Assembly: GCF_000568405.1 (NCBI RefSeq)
Contig: NZ_ARZY01000022.1
Span: 1 to 64,000 of the forward strand
Length of the DNA: 64,000 nt
Source: Catenovulum agarivorans DS-2
GTDB taxonomy: Bacteria > Pseudomonadota > Gammaproteobacteria > Enterobacterales > Alteromonadaceae
Direction: 5' to 3'
Numbering within the stretch: the first letter of the stretch is position 1; each line of letters begins with the position of its first letter. Shown piece after piece: positions 38,294-46,296 of the stretch. Both the position numbers and the translations under genes were made by a program. The notes under the pieces are model-generated. The model ran no database searches and was not told where the DNA came from. It saw nothing but the letters and a program-made list of their open reading frames with translations.

Positions 38294-39187
38294 CTACGGC
38301 GCACAGTACATTTGTGCAATTAAATCAAATACTCTGCGCACTCTTAAACTAGTGCGCAGTTCTTGATGGCATACTAACCATACGTCCAATGTCATTATCG
38401 GCCCCATATCTGCAAATGCTTTAACCAGCTCAGTTTCCCGTTGAGCTATATCTTCCGGCATAAACATTAGTCCTAGCCCTTGTTTGCATAACTCCAATTG
38501 CAAAGGTTGAAATGAACTAACCAAGGCAAAATTTTTTGCACTGAGTGACCAGCCCTGGGCATTAAGAATATCGATAACTGTAGTCGAACTATCAAAGCCG
38601 ATAATCTGAATATCCGTTAACTGAGCCAACTTATCAAACCGCGCAAACTGCTGGAGATAATCGGCGGTTCCATATAACCAAATAACTTCTTCGGTGAGCT
38701 TTTTAACAATTAAATCAGGCTGTTTTGGACAAAAACTTCGAATGGCGATATCAGCTTCACGTTTTTTCAAGTCACTCGACTCATTGGTGACGACAACTTC
38801 AATATGTATACCCGGCTCGGCCGTTCGAATTTTTGCAAGTATTTTTGGTAATACATGGGTTGCCGTTAGCTCACTAACTGATAAGGTCACTGTCCCTTCA
38901 AGTTGCTGTGACTGCCCGGTTGCTGCCAATGAAAGATTAAAAGCTTGATCGCCCATGGCTCTAGCATGTTGTAACAATTCAACGCCACTAGCAGTGAGAA
39001 CTAACCGCTGGCCAACACGCTCAAACAGTTTGACCTTAAGTCCTGATTCTAATGCCTGAATTTGCCGACTTAACGTAGGTTGCGTTAAACCCAAAACGTG
39101 AGCCGCAGCTGACAGCGAGCCTTCTTCGGCCGTTGCTAAAAACGAGCGTATATGATTCCAGTCAAACTTTATGGCATTCCAATTCAT
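38294..39187 (-). CDS. LysR-family transcriptional regulator
   Basis: About 297 residues from ATG 39187, taken because homologues begin MNWNxxKFDW; an ATG 21 bp upstream is possible but neither has a convincing Shine-Dalgarno. Winged helix: FLATAEEGSLSAAAHVLGLTQPTLSRQIQALE; the remainder is the periplasmic-binding-like effector domain. It faces an SDR-type gene (39281) across a 93-bp divergent region, the classical LysR arrangement, so that gene is its likely target. Ligand unknown. Confidence 0.9.
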   Translation of the reverse strand: MNWNAIKFDWNHIRSFLATAEEGSLSAAAHVLGLTQPTLSRQIQALESGLKVKLFERVGQRLVLTASGVELLQHARAMGDQAFNLSLAATGQSQQLEGTVTLSVSELTATHVLPKILAKIRTAEPGIHIEVVVTNESSDLKKREADIAIRSFCPKQPDLIVKKLTEEVIWLYGTADYLQQFARFDKLAQLTDIQIIGFDSSTTVIDILNAQGWSLSAKNFALVSSFQPLQLELCKQGLGLMFMPEDIAQRETELVKAFADMGPIMTLDVWLVCHQELRTSLRVRRVFDLIAQMYCAP

Positions 39188-39280
39188 ACGTTTTTGTATA
39201 CCTAACATGCATTTTTAAGCGTATTAATTACATTATTGTATAGGTAAAGTATCCGAAGTAAACAATATAGAGAGACGAAT

Positions 39281-40009
39281 ATGACCACATTAGTTGTTGG
39301 TGCAAGCGGGGCGACCGGCAGATTAGTCGTAGAAAAATTGTTGGCTGACGGTGAAGCAGTTCGAATTATCGTTCGCTCAACAGAGTATCTACCAAACAAA
39401 CTAAAAACGCACCCTAAGTTAAGCATCACACAAGCAAGTTTGCTTGATTTAACCGATAAAGAATTACAGTCACAAGTACTGGGTTGCCGAGCAATCGTTT
39501 GTTGCCTAGGACACAACATGACTTTAAAAGGTATATACGGTCAGCCACGTAAATTGGTTACAGACGCGGTAGCACGCTTGTGCACAGCAATAGAACGCTG
39601 TGACAAAAGCAATCACGACCATACAACAAAATTTATCCTAATGAGCTCATCTGGCGTGCAAAACCCGCAAACAAACGAAAAAGTGCCACTATCTCAAAAA
39701 ATTGCGGTCAAGCTGATTCGCTGCTTAGTGCCGCCCCATAAAGATAATGAAACGGCTGCTGAGTATTTACAATCAAATTACCCAGACCACCAAGATACAA
39801 TAGAATGGGTTGCAGTTCGTCCTGATTCACTCACAAATGAAATTAAAGCCAGTGCGTACGATGTATCGCCAACGCCCGTGCGAAATGTTATTTTTGATGC
39901 TGGCGCTAGCAGCAGAATTAATGTAGCGTATTTTATCGCGTCATTAGTTAACCAAGCAGACCTTTGGAACCACTGGAAAATGCGCATGCCGGTCATCTAT
40001 AACCGCTAA
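39281..40009 (+). CDS. NAD(P)-binding SDR/NmrA-like protein
   Basis: 242 residues. N-terminal Rossmann motif LVVGASGATGRLVVEKLLADG (G-x-x-G-x-x-G) and a typical atypical-SDR order; a Tyr-x-x-x-Lys active site is not visible, and FILMSSSGVQNP occupies the usual Ser position. Members reduce, isomerise or sense redox state. Divergent from a LysR gene and followed at 27 bp by a P-loop kinase-like gene, probably on one transcript. Substrate not known. Confidence 0.8.
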   Translation: MTTLVVGASGATGRLVVEKLLADGEAVRIIVRSTEYLPNKLKTHPKLSITQASLLDLTDKELQSQVLGCRAIVCCLGHNMTLKGIYGQPRKLVTDAVARLCTAIERCDKSNHDHTTKFILMSSSGVQNPQTNEKVPLSQKIAVKLIRCLVPPHKDNETAAEYLQSNYPDHQDTIEWVAVRPDSLTNEIKASAYDVSPTPVRNVIFDAGASSRINVAYFIASLVNQADLWNHWKMRMPVIYNR

Positions 40010-40036
40010 ATCTATAAATGTGAATGGAGAATTCTT

Positions 40037-40525
40037 TTGAATAAAATTATCATTTTTGGCAACTCTGGCTCTGGCAAATCAACGCTTGCTAAACGCTTGT
40101 CCAATTTACATGGCCTAGCAAATTTAGATTTAGACACAATTGCTTGGTTAGATACAAACCCGCCACAGCGTATGCCATTGGAGCAATCAGTTAAAGTTAT
40201 CGATGATTTTTTACAGCAAAATACCCATTGGGTTATTGAAGGCTGCTACGCTGATTTACTTGAATATGTAGCGCCGAAAGCCAGCAAGCTGATATTTTTG
40301 AATTTACCCGTTAATATGTGTATTGATAATGCTAAAAAGCGCCCGTGGGAGCCACATAAATACCCGAGCAAACAAGCACAAGACCAAAATTTATCCATGC
40401 TAATTGATTGGATAAAACAATATCCAACACGTAATGATACATTTTCGCAAAAAGCACACGAAAAACTATATCAAGAGTTTGAAGGCCATAAAGAAATTCT
40501 GGCCGAAAATGCTAGGTTGGAATAA
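40037..40525 (+). CDS. P-loop kinase-like (adenylate kinase/FlaR type) protein
   Basis: 162 residues, TTG start with GGAG seven bases before it. Walker A IFGNSGSGKSTLAKRLS at the N-terminus; no ATP-binding lid domain beyond a short WEPHKYPSKQAQDQN. This is the small P-loop family annotated as adenylate kinase or topology-modulation (FlaR-like) protein. LDLDTIAWL is the family's substrate-strand motif. Phosphoryl acceptor unknown. Confidence 0.75.
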   Translation: MNKIIIFGNSGSGKSTLAKRLSNLHGLANLDLDTIAWLDTNPPQRMPLEQSVKVIDDFLQQNTHWVIEGCYADLLEYVAPKASKLIFLNLPVNMCIDNAKKRPWEPHKYPSKQAQDQNLSMLIDWIKQYPTRNDTFSQKAHEKLYQEFEGHKEILAENARLE

Positions 40526-40547
40526 GCCTAGGTGAATCCCAACGTGG

Positions 40548-40952
40548 TTAAACTTCGGTGCTCATAAGTTTGTTGCTGCCTGAAAAACCAAACTTTTCAT
40601 ACAAACCATGTGCGTCGTCTGTCACTAAAAACTGAAATTTAGTGCGCCAGCGAGCATCACAATGGATAATTTCAAACATCCATTTTCCAATGCCTGCTCC
40701 ACGATGATCTGGATGAATGATTAAATCTGCGATATAAGCGACTGACGCAAAATCTGTGACCACTCTGGCAAATCCAACCTGTACATTTTGATAGAAAAGA
40801 CCAAAACACACGCTGTTATCAATGGATTGCTTAATTGTGTCTACAGGTCTTTCCTTGGCCCAATAAGACAACCTTAAAAGCGCTACGACTTGATCAAACT
40901 GAATGTCAGTTCGGTCATCGCTCAAACGATAATTTCCATTTTTATAATTCAT
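40548..40952 (-). CDS. GNAT-family N-acetyltransferase
   Basis: About 134 residues from ATG 40952, with GAGA six bases upstream; upstream in-frame starts would add a tail unlike the family. GNAT motif A is seen: YIADLIIHPDHRGAGIGKWMFEII (R/Q-x-x-G-x-G/A for acetyl-CoA), and motif B around FGFSGSNKLM. The acceptor is unknown. Convergent with the P-loop gene. It is the last intact gene before the mobile-element scar. Confidence 0.85.
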   Translation of the reverse strand: MNYKNGNYRLSDDRTDIQFDQVVALLRLSYWAKERPVDTIKQSIDNSVCFGLFYQNVQVGFARVVTDFASVAYIADLIIHPDHRGAGIGKWMFEIIHCDARWRTKFQFLVTDDAHGLYEKFGFSGSNKLMSTEV

Positions 40953-41146
40953 ATTTTTCTCATGTAACAATAGATGCTTTGTGCCAAAAGCAGAAACTGG
41001 TTTATCAATTTTCAATGTCAGCTAACTGACGACAAGCTAACATTCAAACAACTCAAATTTTGCATCAGTAGTAGGTCTGGTAAGCCAGAGGCACACCTGA
41101 CAATGTCATTATAAGCCAAAGGCTCACTTGGGTAATCGCCACTGCC

Positions 41147-41416
41147 CTGTCTGTCTGCACCAAACAACACTGGTACTGCCTGCTGGGGCGTTCAACGCAA
41201 AAACTCAGCGATAAAATAAAAACCAAAAGAGACAGCCCACAAGTTCGACGAGAATATAGTAAACGGCAGGGCTGGATTGAACCTGTATTTGACAATATTA
41301 CCAAAAATAAAGGGATGGATTACTTCACTTTACGCGGAAAAACTAAAGTAAATGCACAGTGGCAAATGTATTGTTGAGTTCACAACATCGAAAAACTTAG
41401 AAATAGCCTGCAATGA
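41147..41416 (+). pseudogene. C-terminal remnant of an IS1182-family transposase
   Basis: Read in one frame, the DNA gives a run ending KRQGWIEPVFDNI then FTLRGKTKVNAQWQMYC, which I recognise as the C-terminal end of IS1182-type DDE transposases (EPVFxNI, LRGxxKVxxQWxxYCLVHNIEKL). A TGA (41375-41377) stands where the family has Leu, and after it HNIEKL continues in frame to a TGA at 41414. The N-terminal two thirds is missing and there is no start codon, so it is a decayed fragment. Confidence 0.78.
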
Positions 41417-41591
41417 GGCCAAAAATGCGCCTTTAAGCAAAATAATGCCAATTAGTGGTCATCATTTCATTCTGAACGGATAAACCATCTTAAATATGCG
41501 TGAAAAATGAATAAGATAAAAGTGATAAAAATCAGGTAAGAATATGTGTGTTTTACAGCATAAGTAACTCAAAAAATGAGTAATTCTACAG

Positions 41592-41690
41592 CCTAAACGC
41601 CCTGTTAATGGGCTTAGTAAGCTTGGCTAAACTTTGCGACGAAGGAGCGTAAGCCAAGCGTGATACGTCCTTTTAAGCAACTTGTTATAT
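41592..41690 (-). other. integron attC recombination site
   Basis: On the minus strand it runs from ATATAAC (41690-41684) to GTTTAGG (41598-41592) with TTGCTTAAAAGG / CCCATTAACAGGGCG imperfect L-type arms and a perfect internal 8-bp stem GCTTGGCT / AGCCAAGC (41652-41659, 41621-41628) around a 23-nt variable loop. This is the folded-attC layout of marine gammaproteobacterial integron cassettes. The stop codon of the cassette gene lies inside the left end, as in most cassettes. No intI or attI is in the window. Confidence 0.75.
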
Positions 41691-41983
41691 TTCGGGAGGC
41701 TTTTTGAACAATATGCCATTATCTTCTAGCTCACCTAGTTTTATAGATTTCCACGTAGCCCAATAAATAACGCCATAACATAGTAACCCTATAGAAATGA
41801 CTATGAAAGAAACGCCTTTTATAATATTTACTAATTCAAAATCACTCCCGCGAAAAAATGAAGCTATAAAAACAACAACGATCGTAAAACAGGACAAGTA
41901 CCGCCATGTTTCAAATGAGCTTTTTAGATACAATTCATGGCTTGTTTTAATACTTTTTTTCATATTACTTCAAAGAAATATAA
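41598..41983 (-). mobile_element. integron-type gene cassette (386 bp)
   Basis: On the minus strand the upstream flank of the gene reads G then TTATAT (41984, 41983-41978), exactly complementary to the attC left end ATATAAC. That pairing of a cassette's first bases with its own R-double-prime site is diagnostic of an excisable cassette, with crossover between G and TT at each end. The unit comprises one 92-codon gene plus its attC and has almost no 5-prime leader. Confidence 0.72.
41685..41963 (-). CDS. small membrane protein carried by the integron cassette
   Basis: 92 residues with two strongly hydrophobic segments, about residues 23-38 (FTIVVVFIASFF) and 50-72 (GVSFIVISIGLLCYGVIYWATW), charged tails, and a C-terminal KKPPEI. 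I do not recognise the family. The ATG lies 15-20 bases after the cassette boundary, leaving no room for a promoter, so expression would depend on upstream flanking DNA. Likely an inner-membrane protein; anything more is speculation. Confidence 0.6.
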   Translation of the reverse strand: MKKSIKTSHELYLKSSFETWRYLSCFTIVVVFIASFFRGSDFELVNIIKGVSFIVISIGLLCYGVIYWATWKSIKLGELEDNGILFKKPPEI

Positions 41984-41984
41984 C

Positions 41985-42296
41985 AGCTTATTGATCAGGA
42001 TTCACAGTATCCAAATTGATTTCGAACCGTAAACCCATCAATAAAAAATAATTAATTTCAGAAACTTAATTTAATTAAAATTTATGTCAACCTCAATATT
42101 TTACTGTAGAAAGCAAGACAGTAATTAATCGTAAATCGACTGGCCTATTATGTATTTTCTTAAATTGAATAAAATCACACCCTTAGTGTAATAATTGTAT
42201 AAACCGTCAGAGCTGTAATTAGAACTCGACATTACAGTGACCAAACTGAAAATCGCATTTGTACTGGATTAGATTATTTATCTATTCACCGCGTAG
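41985..42296. other. AT-rich intergenic stretch, no gene seen
   Basis: About 310 bases between the integron cassette and the next gene. I looked for a second attC or an attI site to the right of the cassette boundary and found none; the sequence has no recognisable gene. Confidence 0.5.
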
Positions 42297-43211
42297 TTAA
42301 CCAGCATCAATTTCAGCAAACAACACTTTCAGCCACCTCAAATCTTCTGGCCCTAGCTGGGCAGCTTGGTGCTTTTTGGGGTCGTTTATAATATCTGCGT
42401 ATAAATGAGCTAATGCAGTTATCGTTAGCTTACGCCAACTGCCACCGTCTTCTTCACTAATAGCCAATGCAGACAAATCAAAATCAAATAAGGGGTCATG
42501 CTCTGCTTCATTAGTATTAAGCGCTAAGTTTAGTTCTTGTAATATTGGGTTGTAAATTTTCAGAGTATTGCCCGCTGCAAAATCACGCTGTACATTCGTT
42601 TTGGCTTGGTCTATTTGCGATTTTAACTGTGCTTGAGTAAGTTTTTCGCCTATTGGCCTTAGCCCATTTTTATTGAGCAAACCTGAAGCACTCGGTAGTA
42701 AAGCTTTGGCAGCTATTGAAGCGCCCAATAAAGGGTTAACTAATGCAGACAATCCACCCACCAACAAAAGCCCATAGGTTAATTTATTGTCTAATTTATC
42801 AATATCATTGGCTAATTTTTCTAAACTGCTTACCTGTCCTTGGTGTTGATTTTTCACTGTATCTTCTACTTGGGCTAGCAGTAGATGTTTTAGTTGATGC
42901 TCGCTGTGCTCATCAACAAAGTGAAATACGCGTCTTTTAGGCAGGTCGTTAATTTCTGGCACACCGTCAGGTAAACAACGCATTGTATGCAAAGCAATGC
43001 CATGTTCAGAAAGTTTATAGGGTACGACAAAATAGTGTTTTTCGTCATACTGACAGTTCGCTGATTTTTCTGCAGAAGCAATAAATGGCATACCATTTAC
43101 GACCTCGGTTACTACAGATAATTTAGCGCTAATTTCTGAGACTAGCTCGGCGTAGCTTTGAGCTGTTTGCGTTTGAATAGCATTAATTTTTTGCTTGATA
43201 AAATCTTTCAT
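42297..43211 (-). CDS. hypothetical protein with a hydrophobic central segment
   Basis: About 304 residues from ATG 43211 (MKDFIKQKINAIQTQ). An upstream TTG start is possible, and the ribosome site for either is weak. The N-terminal part is amphipathic; near residue 155 begins a Gly/Ala/Leu-rich hydrophobic stretch (YGLLLVGGLSALVNPLLGASIAAKALLP) suggestive of membrane insertion, followed by a charged helical C-terminus. I do not recognise the family. It is 66 bp downstream of a lipoprotein gene and may share its transcript. Confidence 0.55.
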   Translation of the reverse strand: MKDFIKQKINAIQTQTAQSYAELVSEISAKLSVVTEVVNGMPFIASAEKSANCQYDEKHYFVVPYKLSEHGIALHTMRCLPDGVPEINDLPKRRVFHFVDEHSEHQLKHLLLAQVEDTVKNQHQGQVSSLEKLANDIDKLDNKLTYGLLLVGGLSALVNPLLGASIAAKALLPSASGLLNKNGLRPIGEKLTQAQLKSQIDQAKTNVQRDFAAGNTLKIYNPILQELNLALNTNEAEHDPLFDFDLSALAISEEDGGSWRKLTITALAHLYADIINDPKKHQAAQLGPEDLRWLKVLFAEIDAG

Positions 43212-43276
43212 GATTGACCAACCGAAACAATTAAGCGCCTGCAATAAGATACATACAAGCGCTTAATCAATTTAAT

Positions 43277-43822
43277 TTATAGCGCGTGACCATCCACTAT
43301 TTGTGTAACATTAGCTTGGCCATTTTCAACACGAGTTAAGATTTTTCTAGCAGCTTGGATGTACTTCTCTGGTACTTCCTTAGTTGCAGCTTTATCAATG
43401 GTGATTGTTTTCATGGTTTTCCATTCGGCAATTCGAGGATCGTTTGAATCAGCTACACCTAAGCTAATTGGGCCAAAACCAGACATATTAAATTTCAAGA
43501 AATACGACTTGCCTGCTTTTAATTCACCTTTGGCAACGCCCCATGAACCTTGTACATAAACCATAAATGTGTGTACCCCAGGCTCTGCTTCGTATTGGAG
43601 CAGTTCACCTGCACCTAAAGTGCCAATAAATTGGTCACCGTCCCATACTTCTACTTTTGCACCATCGCCCATAAATACCGCACGGCGAACAATATTAACC
43701 ATTGCTGTATCGGGTTTAGCGTTATCTTGAAACTGCACTTGTTTCATTGCACCTAAACCAGCACAACCACTCATCATAATGGCAGCAAACAAAACTGCCA
43801 CAACTTTTATGTGTTTAATCAT
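43277..43822 (-). CDS. DUF2846-like lipoprotein
   Basis: 181 residues with lipobox MSGC (Cys20). The domain looks like DUF2846: AMVNIVRRAVFMGDGAKVEVWDGDQFIGTLGAGELLQYEAEPGVHTF has the beta-strand pattern with the GxxxGxxxxxxxxxPGxH turn of that family, known for small membrane-anchored proteins of uncertain role. Upstream of the hypothetical gene at 42297. Its promoter region contains a 10-bp inverted repeat at 43882-43937. Confidence 0.7.
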   Translation of the reverse strand: MIKHIKVVAVLFAAIMMSGCAGLGAMKQVQFQDNAKPDTAMVNIVRRAVFMGDGAKVEVWDGDQFIGTLGAGELLQYEAEPGVHTFMVYVQGSWGVAKGELKAGKSYFLKFNMSGFGPISLGVADSNDPRIAEWKTMKTITIDKAATKEVPEKYIQAARKILTRVENGQANVTQIVDGHAL

Positions 43823-43881
43823 CTAACTTTCCTTACTAAATTATTATTAATATATCCTGTCACTTTATTATTGTGTGACCA

Positions 43882-43937
43882 CCAACTTTTGCCAAAACTG
43901 TCTACTTTGTGTGTATATGCTTACGGTCAAAAGTTGG
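43882..43937. repeat. 10-bp inverted repeat in the lipoprotein upstream region
   Basis: CCAACTTTTG (43882-43891) and CAAAAGTTGG (43928-43937) are perfect reverse complements, 36 bp apart, 60-115 bp before the DUF2846-like gene. Either two regulator half-sites that could loop or a remnant of mobile DNA. Confidence 0.5.
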
Positions 43938-44031
43938 ATAAAGGTATTCTGTTCGATGGCAAAAATCAAACATAATCACGCTCGAAACACTCTCTAGAAG
44001 GTAAGTGGTTGTCCAGAGTTCTGGTTAAATA

Positions 44032-44055
44032 GCAAGGGCTACTTACTGCCCTTGC
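44032..44055 (-). terminator. hairpin after the GH82-like gene
   Basis: Arms GCAAGGGC and GCCCTTGC, 8-nt loop, 40 bp after the stop codon. It lacks a strong U-tract. Confidence 0.45.
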
Positions 44056-44094
44056 TGAGATGATTGGCTATAAAAACATCGCTATATTTTGTCG

Positions 44095-46221
44095 TTATTT
44101 ATAGATAAAGCTTGATGCATCACCTCCGTTTGGTAGTTGCATATCGCCTCTATACAAAATATTCGCCCTTTTGGTTTCACTTGCGCCCAAAGCTAAGCCG
44201 TCTTGCACTATGTTGGCTTGGCTATAGTCAACACCAAAGAACCCTTCTACTGCTGATTCATCCCCTATTTCTGTAGCAGAGAGTTGCGACAAAGCCAATA
44301 CGGGTGCAACTGGGAATATGTAGTACCAACGTTCACCAGATTTATCTGTCGTTTTTGCAATATCGTTACGCGATATCTGTGTAATGCTCTTATTGGTTTG
44401 CGCCGCTAAATACTCACGGTTGGACAAACTCAATAAATAAGTTGAGAGGTTGCCCACTTCTGCAACCGGTTGGTCGAATATGGTTTGGCGTAAAATTATA
44501 TCGCCTTTAATCGACACATTATTGATGCGCCCTCGGGTTAAATCTCGACATTCGCGCCCTTTACAGTCGTATGACCCTTTACCGATTAACAGTGCACTGC
44601 CACTATCAATTGCTTCAACATTTTCGACACTAATATCTTTCATTATTTTACTGTGGGTTTTCAGCCAAACTGCAGTAAAGCCTTTTGTCAGTTTAATGTT
44701 AGATATTTTAATTTTATTGGCTGATGAATAATAAGGTCCAGAACGGTTTACTTTATCATTGGTTGTACCATTGCCAGCTTCTATGCGCACACCAACACCG
44801 TGAACGGCTTCAATATTGTCTATTTCCACCCAGTCGCCACCATATACCTGAACCGCACCATAACCAGTATGCACATTAATGGCTTTGATGTTTTTAATAC
44901 TGCCTTTGATTGGTGTGCGACCATAGGTTGGATTGCGCTGTATAGCAAACATATCTGGGACTATATTGCCATCGTCGTCAATAAAATCACCATTGCTGTT
45001 GGTTGCTAGTGGAATATTTATTGGATTCATTGGGTTGTTTGCGCCGCCTTGATTGTCGTATCTATCTTGTAAAAACACAGGCTTTGAACCAAAACGCCAG
45101 GCGAATGCACCGTCTTTATTATCGTGGTCGGCTGCCAATTGCACTGATACGTTTTCTGTATAGTTGTCTTGAATCACCACGTTAGAAACAGCAAAGTTGC
45201 GCGCATAACCAATTGCAAAAGAAACAGCTCGGGTTAGGTTGACTAAACCACCACCGTTGCCACCAGTCATATTGCCATATTCAATTGGGTTATTGGTGGT
45301 TGCATCAATGGTGAAACTGCGGCTTGGGTCGGTTGAGGTTATTTCAACATTTTCCACGCGCTCGTCCAACAAATTGCCTGGGCCATTACTGCGGCCAATA
45401 CTAAACAATATGTTTCTATTCACATTGCTGGTTTCTTTGTTGCCGCGCATTTCCAAAACAACTTCTGGCTCTATTTCAATGCGCACATTGGCGGGTACTG
45501 GAATATGTGCAAGGCTAAATCTGTTATTCGCTGTGCCTGTAGTTGCATCTGTGTTTTGTGCAACTCGCAGTATTACTACACCACCATTTTCTTCTTTACG
45601 TGCGCGGTTTAATGCACCGCTCACTCTTGCACTGTCGTCGGTATCGGCAGTAAAAGTGTGCTCTGCATATACAATTTCTGGTTCGTCATCAAATACCTTA
45701 TTTTCAAAAAAACCAACTTCTTCACCTTGATAGGCTGAAAAATCTGTATCCATTGGCCGCTCATCAGCGGGCGGTGTTGGTGTTGGTGTTGGTGTTGGTG
45801 TTGGTGTTGGTGTTGGTGTTGGTGTTGGTGTTGGTGTTGGTGTTGGTGTTGGTGTTGGTGTTGGTGTTGGTGTTGGTGTTGGTGTTGGTGTTGGTGTTGG
45901 TGTTGGTGTTGGTGTTGGTGTTGGTGTTGGTGTTGGTGTTGGTGTTGGTGTTGGTGTTGGTGTTGGTGTTGGTGTTGGTGTTGGTGTTGGTGTTGGTGTT
46001 GGTGTTGGTGTTGGTGTTGGTGTTGGTGTTGGTGTTGGTGTTGGTGTTGGTGTTGGTGTTGGTGTTGGTGTTGGTGTTGGTGTTGGTGTTGGTGTTGGTG
46101 TTGGTGTTGGTGTTGGTGTTTCAACACCAGTATTGTCGTCGGCATTTGTTGTGTCAACATCGCTACCACATGCCGTTAATAACGTAGCTGCAACTAAATA
46201 AGCTAAATATTTTTTAGACAT
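44095..46221 (-). CDS. divergent GH82-like beta-helix lipoprotein with (Thr-Pro) linker
   Basis: 708 residues. Lipobox LTAC (Cys18), then a linker of 58 Thr-Pro dipeptides (positions 45773-46120), then a right-handed parallel beta-helix. Its coil [20 protein letters not shown] followed by [10 protein letters not shown] resembles the GH82 iota-carrageenase coil GYGLVQMYGADN and LRMETDN in the next gene; at the catalytic pair the acid Glu is kept (Glu481) but the base Asp is Gly483. So it may be a GH82 relative with altered chemistry, an inactive binder, or a lyase of another family. Second gene after the GH82 gene, same strand. Confidence 0.7.
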   Translation of the reverse strand: MSKKYLAYLVAATLLTACGSDVDTTNADDNTGVETPTPTPTPTPTPTPTPTPTPTPTPTPTPTPTPTPTPTPTPTPTPTPTPTPTPTPTPTPTPTPTPTPTPTPTPTPTPTPTPTPTPTPTPTPTPTPTPTPTPTPTPTPTPTPTPTPTPPADERPMDTDFSAYQGEEVGFFENKVFDDEPEIVYAEHTFTADTDDSARVSGALNRARKEENGGVVILRVAQNTDATTGTANNRFSLAHIPVPANVRIEIEPEVVLEMRGNKETSNVNRNILFSIGRSNGPGNLLDERVENVEITSTDPSRSFTIDATTNNPIEYGNMTGGNGGGLVNLTRAVSFAIGYARNFAVSNVVIQDNYTENVSVQLAADHDNKDGAFAWRFGSKPVFLQDRYDNQGGANNPMNPINIPLATNSNGDFIDDDGNIVPDMFAIQRNPTYGRTPIKGSIKNIKAINVHTGYGAVQVYGGDWVEIDNIEAVHGVGVRIEAGNGTTNDKVNRSGPYYSSANKIKISNIKLTKGFTAVWLKTHSKIMKDISVENVEAIDSGSALLIGKGSYDCKGRECRDLTRGRINNVSIKGDIILRQTIFDQPVAEVGNLSTYLLSLSNREYLAAQTNKSITQISRNDIAKTTDKSGERWYYIFPVAPVLALSQLSATEIGDESAVEGFFGVDYSQANIVQDGLALGASETKRANILYRGDMQLPNGGDASSFIYK
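45773..46120. repeat. 58 perfect tandem GGTGTT hexamers
   Basis: 348 bp of exact hexanucleotide repeat (58 x 6) on the plus strand, ACACCA on the coding strand, encoding (Thr-Pro)n in the GH82-like lipoprotein. No interruptions. All reading frames are open across it. Copy number should vary by slippage without frameshift, changing linker length by two residues per unit. Confidence 0.97.
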
Positions 46222-46250
46222 AAATTACTTCTTAATTTTTAAATCGAAGG

Positions 46251-46278
46251 AAGAGCGATTGTTACAACAACCGCTCTT
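46251..46278 (-). terminator. hairpin between the two GH82-type genes
   Basis: Thirteen-base arms (one G:U pair) AAGAGCGATTGTT / AACAACCGCTCTT, 2-nt loop, between the stop of the upstream GH82 gene and the start of the next. Possible attenuator or weak terminator that would reduce readthrough. Confidence 0.5.
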
Positions 46279-46296
46279 TAAGCTGAATGAAGTGAC

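Noticed and set aside
41985-42296. Second attC or attI next to the cassette
   Set aside because: No R or L sites or palindromic arms found on that side.
45773-46120. CRISPR-like periodic repeat
   Set aside because: Six-base units without spacers, inside a coding gene; no cas genes.
45753-46187. Long plus-strand frame of repeated Val-Leu and a shifted minus frame of His-Gln
   Set aside because: They are other-frame readings of the GGTGTT tract; any frame across a stop-free hexamer repeat stays open.
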